Below, in pieces: positions 13,735-20,148 of a stretch of DNA of 20,148 bases. Below the pieces are notes generated by a model. It was not told the origin of the DNA. It saw only the letters and a list, made by a program, of their open reading frames with translations, and searched no databases. The stretch is taken from positions 1 to 20,148 of the forward strand of contig JAFGNI010000709.1 in NCBI GenBank assembly GCA_016927095.1, written 5' to 3'. Position 1 is the first letter of the stretch. Each line of letters starts with the position of its first letter. The stretch is from Anaerolineae bacterium (lineage in GTDB: Bacteria; Chloroflexota; Anaerolineae; B4-G1; SLSP01). The position numbers and the translations under genes are program-made.

Positions 13735-14493
13735 TCAGTTGAACGGATCGGTAGATCCGCGTGCCCATCCACCAAAGACAGCCAGCGTCCCGGCGCTCAG
13801 TCCATCCCAATATCCAGCATATCCATCACCGCCACCGCTGGCGTTACCATATAGATAGCAGTTCCATGCGATGATGATGCTTCCCAGCGGTAGCTCGACC
13901 CCATAGGCATCCCCCGTGCCCGTGTTCTCCACCTCGATGTTGCACCCGTACAGATGCGCTGTGCCTGACGCACTGTTGCTGAGACCCGTGACTTCACCTG
14001 CGCTAGATTCAGAGCGTCTAATCGTCAAGTTCTCTAGCGTGCAGCCACTGGCAACTGTTATCTTTCCGGTCAGCACTGTAGCTGCACGGCTTGCGCCAAC
14101 GTAGTGCACCCCCGCTGCCAGCGTATGGTCCCCGCTGATCGTCCCCGCTGGCAACTCCACCACATCCCCGCTCGCCGCCGCAGCCGACGCTGCATCCAAC
14201 CCCGCCCCGGAGTGCGCATACTCCGCCATCACCGTCCCATCGCCGTGCTTCAGCAGGATCACATTCCCCGCCCGCGCGATCGTATAATTCGGGCTCGCTC
14301 CCGACAGATCGATGTCCGCCCCCGCGGTGAGCTCGATCTCCTCCAGGATCTCGATATACGTGATCTCCCCATCGCCGCTGCCCGGATCCGCCGTCGGCAG
14401 CGCAGCATAGCCCTCCAGGTCATCGAGCCGGCGCTCGAGCTCCAGCACCCGCTCTAGGAGATTCTTGGGAATCGAGACGTATTCCAGACTCAT
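13735..14493 (-). CDS. right-handed beta-helix (pectate-lyase-like) tail fibre protein
   Basis: A 252-aa protein. Residues 8-27 form a coiled coil (IPKNLLERVLELERRLDDLE). Residues 40-105 carry a short beta-rich module (ADIDLSGASPNYTIARAGNV). From about 108 to 235 the repeating strand pattern (GDVVELPAGTISGDHTLAAG, TLENLTIRRSE, LYGCNIEVENT, IAWNCYLYGNAS) fits a right-handed beta-helix of the pectate-lyase superfamily used in phage tailspikes. I see no obvious catalytic acidic pair, so binding without cleavage is possible. ATG 14493 overlaps the hub gene's TGA (ATGA). Confidence 0.8.
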   Translation of the reverse strand: MSLEYVSIPKNLLERVLELERRLDDLEGYAALPTADPGSGDGEITYIEILEEIELTAGADIDLSGASPNYTIARAGNVILLKHGDGTVMAEYAHSGAGLDAASAAAASGDVVELPAGTISGDHTLAAGVHYVGASRAATVLTGKITVASGCTLENLTIRRSESSAGEVTGLSNSASGTAHLYGCNIEVENTGTGDAYGVELPLGSIIIAWNCYLYGNASGGGDGYAGYWDGLSAGTLAVFGGWARGSTDPFN

Positions 14494-15563
14494 TCGGGCT
14501 CTTCCTCCGCCTCATCCTGATAAACCCACGGCTCAACGCTGTGCGGCTCCTCTACCACCAAATCGCATGCCCCCGTGGCCGGATTGAACTCCCGGGCGAT
14601 CACCCGCAAGGTGCCATCGAAGCCGCTGAAGCCGTAACTCGGTATGATGGCGTTGACCGTGTCTCCGAGGTCGTAGGCCGCGAAGAGCCCCGGCTCGTGA
14701 TCCGTCACCGGTAGCGTGAAGATCTTCCGCGGCTGGCTGTTGGTATCCAGGGCATTGCGAGCGTGCATCTCCAGCGTGCTTTGCTCGCTCACCCCGCTGT
14801 GTATTTTCCCCACCTCCCGCAGGCCGTAGGTCGCGATGCTCTCGTTGTCTCTTGCCGCCACTACCACCCGTTCCGTCCCCCAGGTCGAGCCCTCACCGAC
14901 GGCATAATAGCTGTTGATGATCTGCCCCTTCTCCGCCAGTCTGAACCCCGCCGCGATGTTGCGCCCCTCGACCAGGGCCACGCTTGCGCTCTTGTCGTCA
15001 CCGGCCTCCTGGTAGAGGCTGGCCCGGAAAAGAATGCGACCGTTATCGATGTAGGGGATGAACCGGAAGTCGCAGCGCTCCATCCGCCGCAGGCTGTAGT
15101 CGAGGACGTACCAGAGGCTCTTGTAATGGTAGCGGGGCCAGTGCGGGTGTCCGCCCATCCAGATACTGCCGAAGGTGATGCCCAGCGGGTCCTGTTCCTC
15201 CTCCCGCCGCAGCAGCTCGCGGAAGATCAGGCCCGCCGGCCGCTCGTAGAAGGCGTCGTTCTTGCGGGTGCAGCGCCATTGCAATAGCCACGGCAGCTCG
15301 TAGGCCGTCATCGCGACCATGCCGTGGCTCCAGTTGCGCGGCATGTCCAGCACGCCGCCCCAGTCCGGCAGCCCGTTGTCGAACGCCAGATAGAGCCGGT
15401 TCCCGATGCGCAGATTTTCCTCGGTCGCCTTGGCGTCGCTCAGCGCCAGCGAGATCGCCGTCCGCCCGATCCCGTTGAGGATCCAGGTCGTGCTTTCTAC
15501 CCGTGCCTGGACCTCCGTCAGGATCTGCCCAAACCGGTCTCCGATCAATGTCCTAACGAGCAT
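14490..15563 (-). CDS. tail hub/minor tail protein (ReqiPepy6 gp37-like)
   Basis: A 357-aa protein resembling the siphovirus minor-tail/baseplate-hub group sometimes annotated as ReqiPepy6 gp37-like. It opens MLVRTLIGDRFGQILTEVQ, then 'TWILNGIGRTAISLALSD', 'LRIGNRLYLAFDNGLPDWGGVLD', a long mixed middle, and a late OB-like strand set ('GLFAAYDLGDTVNAIIPSYG', 'LRVIAREFNPATGACDLVVEE'). The opening strand pattern matches hub proteins that cap the tail tube below the distal tail protein. ATG 15563 lies 2 bases after the upstream stop. A longer frame to 15725 has an implausible Arg-rich extension overlapping the distal tail gene. The function fits its place after the tape measure and distal tail genes. 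Confidence 0.82.
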   Translation of the reverse strand: MLVRTLIGDRFGQILTEVQARVESTTWILNGIGRTAISLALSDAKATEENLRIGNRLYLAFDNGLPDWGGVLDMPRNWSHGMVAMTAYELPWLLQWRCTRKNDAFYERPAGLIFRELLRREEEQDPLGITFGSIWMGGHPHWPRYHYKSLWYVLDYSLRRMERCDFRFIPYIDNGRILFRASLYQEAGDDKSASVALVEGRNIAAGFRLAEKGQIINSYYAVGEGSTWGTERVVVAARDNESIATYGLREVGKIHSGVSEQSTLEMHARNALDTNSQPRKIFTLPVTDHEPGLFAAYDLGDTVNAIIPSYGFSGFDGTLRVIAREFNPATGACDLVVEEPHSVEPWVYQDEAEEEPE

Positions 15564-15565
15564 CG

Positions 15566-17455
15566 TCAGTAGTACCTGGCACGGAACTCTGTCGTAACGG
15601 TCACGTTCCCCGTCCCGGTGTCGTCGAAGCGCAACGTGTTGTTGCCCGGTAGCAGACGCAGCCATTGCCGGCGCGCCGTCGACAGGCTCAGCGCCTGGAA
15701 CTGCCGGCTGTCGTCTTCCAGCCACGTCACGGTGCGGTTTTCCGTGTCGATCTCGATCTCCGAGTCGACGTCCATCACAAACGCCAGCGTAAGCGCTTCG
15801 CCCGTCGTCTGGTTCGTCAGCGTGCAGGCCAGCTCGTAGTTGCCCTCCTCGGCGTTGACGCTGACGAGGGGAACCTCATCCGTGTTCAGCGAGACCGTAA
15901 CCGTGCCGGCCTCGAAGTCGCCGTTATAGGCATACAGCACCAAGGCGATGTAGTCCGCCGGATCCCAGTCCGCGACCGCGGCGCTCTCGCTCCACCCTTC
16001 CCACGTGTTGTCGGCCGCCAGAGGATCGTCGACGCCCAGCCACTGCAGCTGCTCGCTCCACCAACTGTCCCCGCGCACCCAGTAGCGCAGCCGGAAAACG
16101 AACTCGTCTTTGTTTTCGGCCCGCGCCTGACCGTCCGCCCATGCCGCGTTGACAATACCGCACGGGTTGTAGAGCTGCCATCCCTGCGCGAAATGACCGG
16201 TCGTTGTGTCGCGGAAGGCGCCGATCGCCGTCCACGGCGTGGCCCAGGTGCGCTGTGTCGCTGTGTAACAGCCGCCGTAATACGGCCCGGTTGCCCAGCC
16301 GATGTGTTCCCAGGAGGCGGCCTGCATGTACATCACGTCGCCGAACTCTTCGTAGTGCCATTCTTCGTTGTCGCTGTCGTCGAGCTCGAAGGCCGGTATG
16401 GAGTAGTTGTCCACCGTCGGCGCCGTGGCCGCGGCGTTGCCGTAGAGAATGTAGACGTCGTGCTGGATCCACCAGACGTCATCCCCCACGGTGTGCGCGC
16501 CCATGCTCGTGCCCTTGGCCGCCCGCGTGATGCCCGTCAGTTGCTTGTCCGTCAGATTGCGCGCGGTGTAGGTGAAGGCTTCATCGTCGATCAGGACGAT
16601 GCCGCTTTCGGGCATCAGCGCCAGCTCCTCCTCGTCATCGACCTCGATGCTGGCGATGGAGCCGGCGCCGGCGATCGCCGTCGCCAGCGTGAGCTGCGGG
16701 GCCCGCGCGAAATAGAGGTTGAACCAGATGCCGGTGGCCACGGTGTTCATATCGTCCAGCCAGCGGTCGATCTGCAGGTTGTCCGAGAGAATGCGCAGAT
16801 CGTCGCCGTCCGCCTGCATCTTGCCCGCCGTGACCAATGCGTCGGTGTCGAGCTCCGCCCGCACCGGATACTTGACGCCGGCGTTCTCCGATCGCCACAC
16901 CACCGGCACCCAGCGCCGGTAATCGTATCCGCCGGTCTTGCCGCTCGTCGGCTTGATGGTGTAGACGGGATAGGCTTCGTCCTCCCCGCCGTTGGCCACG
17001 ACGTGCGTCTGCCCGCTGGCCGTGAGGTTCCACGTGTCGGAGGTCTCGGTCTCCGCCCGCCAGCGCACGTCGCCGTCCACCACCAGTGTCGCGACGAAGA
17101 CTTCCTGATGCCGTGGGTCGCTGTAGAGCCGCAGTTCCTCGCACAGCGCATACACGTACATCTCGACGTCAGCGTGGTTCTCGCAAAGCAGCTTCTTCGG
17201 GGTCTCATCCTCCGGATCGAACCACCTGAAGAGCTGGGTCCGCAGCGTGTGGACGTTGTCATAGTCGGTGATCTTCATGATCAGCGCGATCTTCTGCGAA
17301 TTGCGTTGCAGCGCCGAGACCACCGGATAGGCGCCGATCCGTTCCAGCGTGGCCACCGTCGCCGACGGTAACCCGGGCGCCGTGCCCTGCACAAAGTCGA
17401 CCTCGTAGCTGCCCGCGAAGGCGTGGCCGTCGTAGCTGATCACATCTTCAATCAT
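15566..17455 (-). CDS. distal tail protein (Dit / Sipho_tail family), enlarged
   Basis: A 629-aa protein. The N-terminal 1-135 region has the Dit-type start (IEDVISYDGHAFAG, then YPVVSALQRNSQKIALIMKI). The C-terminus (545-629) has the characteristic closing strand set, with LLPGNNTLRFDDTGTGNVTV near 601-620 and FRARYY at the end. Between them lie a widely used phage module (272-328, with GIVLIDDEAFTYTARN and 'LTGITRAAKGTSMGAHTVGDDV') and a Trp-rich jelly-roll-like domain (330-530). It is more than twice the size of a basic Dit (about 250 aa), an 'evolved' type that may bind carbohydrate. ATG 17455 overlaps the tape measure stop (ATGA). Confidence 0.84.
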   Translation of the reverse strand: MIEDVISYDGHAFAGSYEVDFVQGTAPGLPSATVATLERIGAYPVVSALQRNSQKIALIMKITDYDNVHTLRTQLFRWFDPEDETPKKLLCENHADVEMYVYALCEELRLYSDPRHQEVFVATLVVDGDVRWRAETETSDTWNLTASGQTHVVANGGEDEAYPVYTIKPTSGKTGGYDYRRWVPVVWRSENAGVKYPVRAELDTDALVTAGKMQADGDDLRILSDNLQIDRWLDDMNTVATGIWFNLYFARAPQLTLATAIAGAGSIASIEVDDEEELALMPESGIVLIDDEAFTYTARNLTDKQLTGITRAAKGTSMGAHTVGDDVWWIQHDVYILYGNAAATAPTVDNYSIPAFELDDSDNEEWHYEEFGDVMYMQAASWEHIGWATGPYYGGCYTATQRTWATPWTAIGAFRDTTTGHFAQGWQLYNPCGIVNAAWADGQARAENKDEFVFRLRYWVRGDSWWSEQLQWLGVDDPLAADNTWEGWSESAAVADWDPADYIALVLYAYNGDFEAGTVTVSLNTDEVPLVSVNAEEGNYELACTLTNQTTGEALTLAFVMDVDSEIEIDTENRTVTWLEDDSRQFQALSLSTARRQWLRLLPGNNTLRFDDTGTGNVTVTTEFRARYY

Positions 17456-19485
17456 CCCTCACCCCCGCCGCCGGCCAGCCGGTAGAGCTCCGCCAGGAAG
17501 CCCTCGCGGTCCTGGACCCCCTCGACCGTCAGTCCATAGATCACGATCGTGCCGCCGCCCCCCGTCCCGGTCCCCGCCTGTGGCTGCGGCACCAGCTGCA
17601 TGGTGTTATAGAGCGAGCCTTGTGTGGCCTGCAGCAGCGCCTCGCCGGCCGCCAGCGCAGCCCTGCGCAATCGCGGCAGCGCATCCTCGATGCCGGCGCC
17701 GATGCCGGCGACGAACGGTTCACCGATGATGTCCGCTGCCTGCTTCGATGGCGACTGAATCCCTAGGAAGCCCTTCGCCGCATCCAGGGCCGCCCTGGCC
17801 GCCCGCTTCGCCGCGTTCTTGATGATGTCCAGTCCGGCGCTGATGCCCTTCGCGATGCCCTCCAGGATGTTCCGGCCCACGCTGCCCCAATCGGTGTTGC
17901 GGAAGAAGTCTTTGATCGCCGTCCAAGCCTTCTCGCCGATCTCCTTGATCTTGGCCCAGCCTTCGTCCCAATACTGCCGCAGTTTCTCGCCGAATCCGCG
18001 CCAATCTCCCTCGAATGCCAGCCGGAATGCGCTGAATAGGGTAGTGAACTGTCCCTTGAACCACTCGAAGATGGCGACGACCTTGTCCCAGATCTCCTGA
18101 GCCTTGGCCATGATCGTTGCGCCATGCTCGGCCCAGAACGTCTGGATGGCCGTCACGACGTTGTTGAAGATGGTCCGGATCGTCTCCAGTGCCTGGGGGA
18201 TGAAGGTCTGCAGGAAGGTCCACACCTGTTCGCCGATATCGCGGATCCCGAGGAAGTTGGTCTCCCACGCCGTCCGCAGTGCCGCGACTATGGCGATGAC
18301 TGCCACGAAAACGGCAATGATGCCGGCAACATGGGCAAGTAGGGGGAGAAACGCCGCCGCTGCGACGCCGATCGCGATCCCCAACGCGATCAGCACATCC
18401 TGCAGTTTGACGTTCTCCGTCACCCACGCCACCACCGGCTCGATGGCTGTCCAGATCTGATCCACAAACGTGCGGATGCCGTCGACGACGCTCATGATCT
18501 TGTCGGCGACCTCCGGCCCGAAGATCTGCCCCAGCGCGATCTTTAGCGCATCCATTGGCGCCACACCCACATCGAGCATCCACAGGAAGTCCTGGAACGC
18601 CCCCACCACCGTCGCGATCGCCGGCGCCACGGTGTTCTGCAGCACGTCCACCAGCGGCGGCAGCACCCGGTCTGCCAGGTCTGCCACGATCTCCAGCACC
18701 CCCGATAGCGCCGGCAGGAACGCCATCCCGATCTGGTCCTTCACGTCCTGGAACCGCGCCCGCATCTGGGCCAGCTTGGCGTTGGCGCTTTCGGTCACAT
18801 CGGGCATAGCCGCGGTGTTCGCTGCCAGCTTCTCCAGCGCCACATTCATCATGCCCGCTTGCAGTTGTGTCTTGTCCAGTGCCGCAGCCTCCACGCCGAA
18901 CATCTCCGCGGCCCGGGCCGTCGCCTCCGCCTGGCTCACCTGGATTCCCAGGTTGTCCAGGATCATCGGGGACAGCCGGCCCACACCGACGACCAGGCTG
19001 TCCATCAGGAAACCCATATCCTGACCGGTGGAGGCCGAGACCTTGGAGAGATACTGCATTGCTTCGGGGAGTTGCACGGCGAAGTCCGTCGAGACGAGGC
19101 TCGCCGCCTTGTTGAAGGACAGCATTAGGTCGCGCTGGGAGATCATCCCCGCGCTGCCCTCTTGTAGCGCCTGGATCATCGCGTCGCCGCCAACGCCGGC
19201 GCTCTGGGCGAGGCCGTCGAAGGCGTCCCGGATGCCTTCCACCGGCGCTGCGTCGATCGTGATCTTGCCCAGCGCCGCGCCCAACCCGGCCACCGCACCC
19301 GCGGCCACGCCGATGCCGGCCAGGGCCCCGGTGCCGATGGTCTGGAGGTTGCTGACCGCGCCTGACGCGATGCGCTTGACGGCGCTGTCGACCTTGCCGC
19401 GTGCCTGTGCCAGATCGCCGTCGAGGCTCTCCAGCGTCGCGCGTACCGCTACATTGGCGCGTCCTAGTGTCGCATCAACGCCCAT
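17452..19485 (-). CDS. tail tape measure protein
   Basis: A 677-aa tape measure that sets tail length and is ejected with DNA. The N-terminus is helical, followed by a Gly/Ala-rich hydrophobic stretch (50-72). Long amphipathic helices occupy most of the body. A strongly hydrophobic region lies near 360-402 (LIALGIAIGVAAAAFLPLLA). Trp/Phe-rich helical repeats follow (EIWDKVVAIFEWFKGQFTTL, then GWAKIKEIGEKAWTAIKDFF). The FLGIQSPSK motif near 574-582 and a Gly-rich tail are typical of siphovirus tape measures. At about 1.5 angstrom per residue, a tail of roughly 100 nm is expected. ATG 19485 overlaps the chaperone frame by 11 nt. Confidence 0.92.
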   Translation of the reverse strand: MGVDATLGRANVAVRATLESLDGDLAQARGKVDSAVKRIASGAVSNLQTIGTGALAGIGVAAGAVAGLGAALGKITIDAAPVEGIRDAFDGLAQSAGVGGDAMIQALQEGSAGMISQRDLMLSFNKAASLVSTDFAVQLPEAMQYLSKVSASTGQDMGFLMDSLVVGVGRLSPMILDNLGIQVSQAEATARAAEMFGVEAAALDKTQLQAGMMNVALEKLAANTAAMPDVTESANAKLAQMRARFQDVKDQIGMAFLPALSGVLEIVADLADRVLPPLVDVLQNTVAPAIATVVGAFQDFLWMLDVGVAPMDALKIALGQIFGPEVADKIMSVVDGIRTFVDQIWTAIEPVVAWVTENVKLQDVLIALGIAIGVAAAAFLPLLAHVAGIIAVFVAVIAIVAALRTAWETNFLGIRDIGEQVWTFLQTFIPQALETIRTIFNNVVTAIQTFWAEHGATIMAKAQEIWDKVVAIFEWFKGQFTTLFSAFRLAFEGDWRGFGEKLRQYWDEGWAKIKEIGEKAWTAIKDFFRNTDWGSVGRNILEGIAKGISAGLDIIKNAAKRAARAALDAAKGFLGIQSPSKQAADIIGEPFVAGIGAGIEDALPRLRRAALAAGEALLQATQGSLYNTMQLVPQPQAGTGTGGGGTIVIYGLTVEGVQDREGFLAELYRLAGGGGEG

Positions 19486-19831
19486 CGTTGTCCTTCCCCG
19501 TGTCGCGGGCCCATGCCCGCTTCATCTCATCGAACTCCCGGCGCCGTTCTGCGATCGGTTGCCGCGCTGCCTCGCTGGGCTGCGCTTTGCGTAACAGGGA
19601 CCGCAGCGAGGGGAAGCGCCGCGCCCGCATCAGGGATGCCGTATGCCATGCTTGCGAGATCGCTCCGTGCGTCTCCTGCTCGATGCGCCAGGCTGCCGCC
19701 TCAATCGCCCCCAGCGTCTCCCGTGGCGTCATCTCCCAGAACTGCAGTACCGGGACCCCGGCCCGCAGTGCGTCCCGCATAAACTCGCGGAAGTTGATCG
19801 GCTCTGCGGGCTCAGGCTCCCGGTCTACAAG
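19475..19831 (-). CDS. tail assembly chaperone, -1 frameshift extension (GT-type)
   Basis: This frame is best read as the C-terminal part of a fusion made by -1 frameshifting from the upstream chaperone gene. After slipping on CCCAAAC, translation continues LVDREPEPAEPINFREF and then MRDALRAGVPVLQFWEMTPR. In many siphoviruses the GT-type fusion binds the tape measure and is needed for tail assembly. The helical, charged C-terminus (RRFPSLRSLLRKAQPSEAAR) fits this. The internal ATG 19780 has no good ribosome-binding site, which supports expression by frameshift rather than independent initiation. The stop overlaps the tape measure start. Confidence 0.75.
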   Translation of the reverse strand, partial: LVDREPEPAEPINFREFMRDALRAGVPVLQFWEMTPRETLGAIEAAAWRIEQETHGAISQAWHTASLMRARRFPSLRSLLRKAQPSEAARQPIAERRREFDEMKRAWARDTGKDNDGR

Positions 19832-20148
19832 TTTGGGTCCGGCTCCGGTTCAGTCTCGCCGTCGTAGCCCAGCACCTCGGCCACTGCCGTCATCACCGCC
19901 GCGGCCACCTGCGGGAAGCCGACCTGGTCCAGCACGTCGAAGGCGTCCTGGAGCGTGACGGTTCTGCCGCCGCTCCGGGCGTCACGCCGCGCCGCCTCCA
20001 TGCCGACCCGCAGGGTCTGGGCGATCTCGGTGATGCCCGAAGTCCCGTTGGCGAAGCCTTCCGCCACGCCGATGATGCTCCTGCCCAGGTGTTGCTCGGC
20101 CTCCGCCAGCGCGCGGTTGGTGTAGAGGACCGTGACCTCGCTGCCGTC
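19825..20148 (-). CDS. tail assembly chaperone (G-type), partial at the right edge
   Basis: The frame is open to the window edge: codons before 20067 read DGSEVTVLYTNRALAEAEQH, then LGRSIIGVAEGFANGTSGI, joining smoothly to the rest. The true start is therefore beyond 20148, and the GTG at 20067 is an internal codon. The segment resembles small tail-assembly proteins of the gene-transfer-agent gp10/lambda G type. It has a short beta opening, then helices (ITEIAQTLRVGMEAARRDAR, then AFDVLDQVGFPQVAAAVMTAVAEVLG), and an acidic Pro/Glu tail ending PEPDPNL. The frameshift site lies at its 3' end, just before the tape measure gene. Assignment rests on order and shape. Confidence 0.75.
   Translation of the reverse strand, partial: DGSEVTVLYTNRALAEAEQHLGRSIIGVAEGFANGTSGITEIAQTLRVGMEAARRDARSGGRTVTLQDAFDVLDQVGFPQVAAAVMTAVAEVLGYDGETEPEPDPNL
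19831..19837 (-). other. -1 ribosomal frameshift slippery heptamer CCCAAAC
   Basis: The minus strand reads C CCA AAC in the chaperone frame, an exact X XXY YYZ heptamer, three bases before the in-frame stop TAG (19827-19825). A -1 slip moves the ribosome into a frame open for 118 codons after the slip to 19475. Position, spacing and the flanking genes match the known G/GT frameshift of siphovirus tail chaperones. Confidence 0.8.

Noticed and set aside
14490..15725. Longer 411-codon version of the hub gene
   Set aside because: The extra N-terminus is Arg/Gln-rich shadow sequence overlapping the distal tail gene by about 160 bases; ATG 15563 fits the operon spacing.
15665..17371. Open frame of 568 codons on the plus strand opposite the distal tail gene
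   Set aside because: Shadow of the Dit gene; low-complexity Arg/Val/Pro composition and no ribosome-binding site.
19475..19780. Independent 101-aa gene starting at ATG 19780
   Set aside because: Upstream codons in the same frame are coding-like back to the slippery site, and no good ribosome-binding site precedes the ATG.
1..20148. tRNA genes, CRISPR arrays, insertion sequences and phage attachment sites
   Set aside because: I looked by eye for cloverleaf ends, regularly spaced repeats, transposase motifs and terminal repeats and saw none. A dedicated search could still find weak cases.

Overview
This window looks like part of the genome of a GC-rich, long-tailed (siphovirus-type) bacteriophage, either free or integrated. 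The evidence is a tail gene block in canonical order on the minus strand: tail-assembly chaperones with a -1 frameshift site, tape measure, distal tail protein, tail hub, fibres and a tail-associated enzyme. It faces a plus-strand block of small, tightly packed accessory and recombination genes. I see no terminase, portal, capsid, integrase, replication polymerase, tRNA, CRISPR or insertion sequence, so lifestyle and exact host are open. High GC, strong Shine-Dalgarno sites and some GTG/TTG starts fit a GC-rich bacterial host. Chloroflexota or Actinomycetota is only a guess.

Plus-strand block (78-6384). It opens with an unknown protein coupled to a Rad52/Rad22-like single-strand annealing protein. 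A roughly 300-base stretch with a strong hairpin follows. Next comes a run of small overlapping genes, two of them zinc-ribbon proteins, which share a repeated ribosome-binding cassette. A small protein with a possible helix-turn-helix and an HNH nuclease with a second zinc knuckle lie in an AT-richer islet (about 2850-3585). After a four-helix membrane protein there is an overlapping pair: a GNAT acetyltransferase and a protein resembling tRNA-guanine-transglycosylase/DpdA-like phage proteins, perhaps a nucleic-acid modification unit. A candidate sigma70 promoter near 5550 precedes three more small genes, the last encoding a membrane-anchored or exported cysteine-containing protein.

Minus-strand block (20148 down to 6379), in transcription order: tail-assembly chaperone (runs off the right edge) with slippery heptamer CCCAAAC and its -1 frame extension; 677-aa tape measure; 629-aa enlarged distal tail protein; 357-aa hub/baseplate protein; beta-helix fibre protein; LamG-like lectin; large Gly/Asp-rich fibre with HxH and EF-hand-like motifs; small beta-rich structural protein; second lectin-like protein; 150-aa unknown; a 1096-aa enzyme with a jelly-roll, a glycosidase-like barrel, a C39-type peptidase and a second glycosidase-like barrel; a broken small gene; and a 70-aa coiled-coil protein. 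Neighbours mostly overlap by 4 nt or lie within about 12 nt, as in one long late operon.

The two blocks converge and overlap by 6 nt at 6379-6384 with no terminator visible. The most interesting items are the GH-C39-GH enzyme, the frameshift site, the broken gene at 6566-6747, the GNAT/DpdA-like pair, and the receptor-binding cassette at 10.0-14.5 kb.
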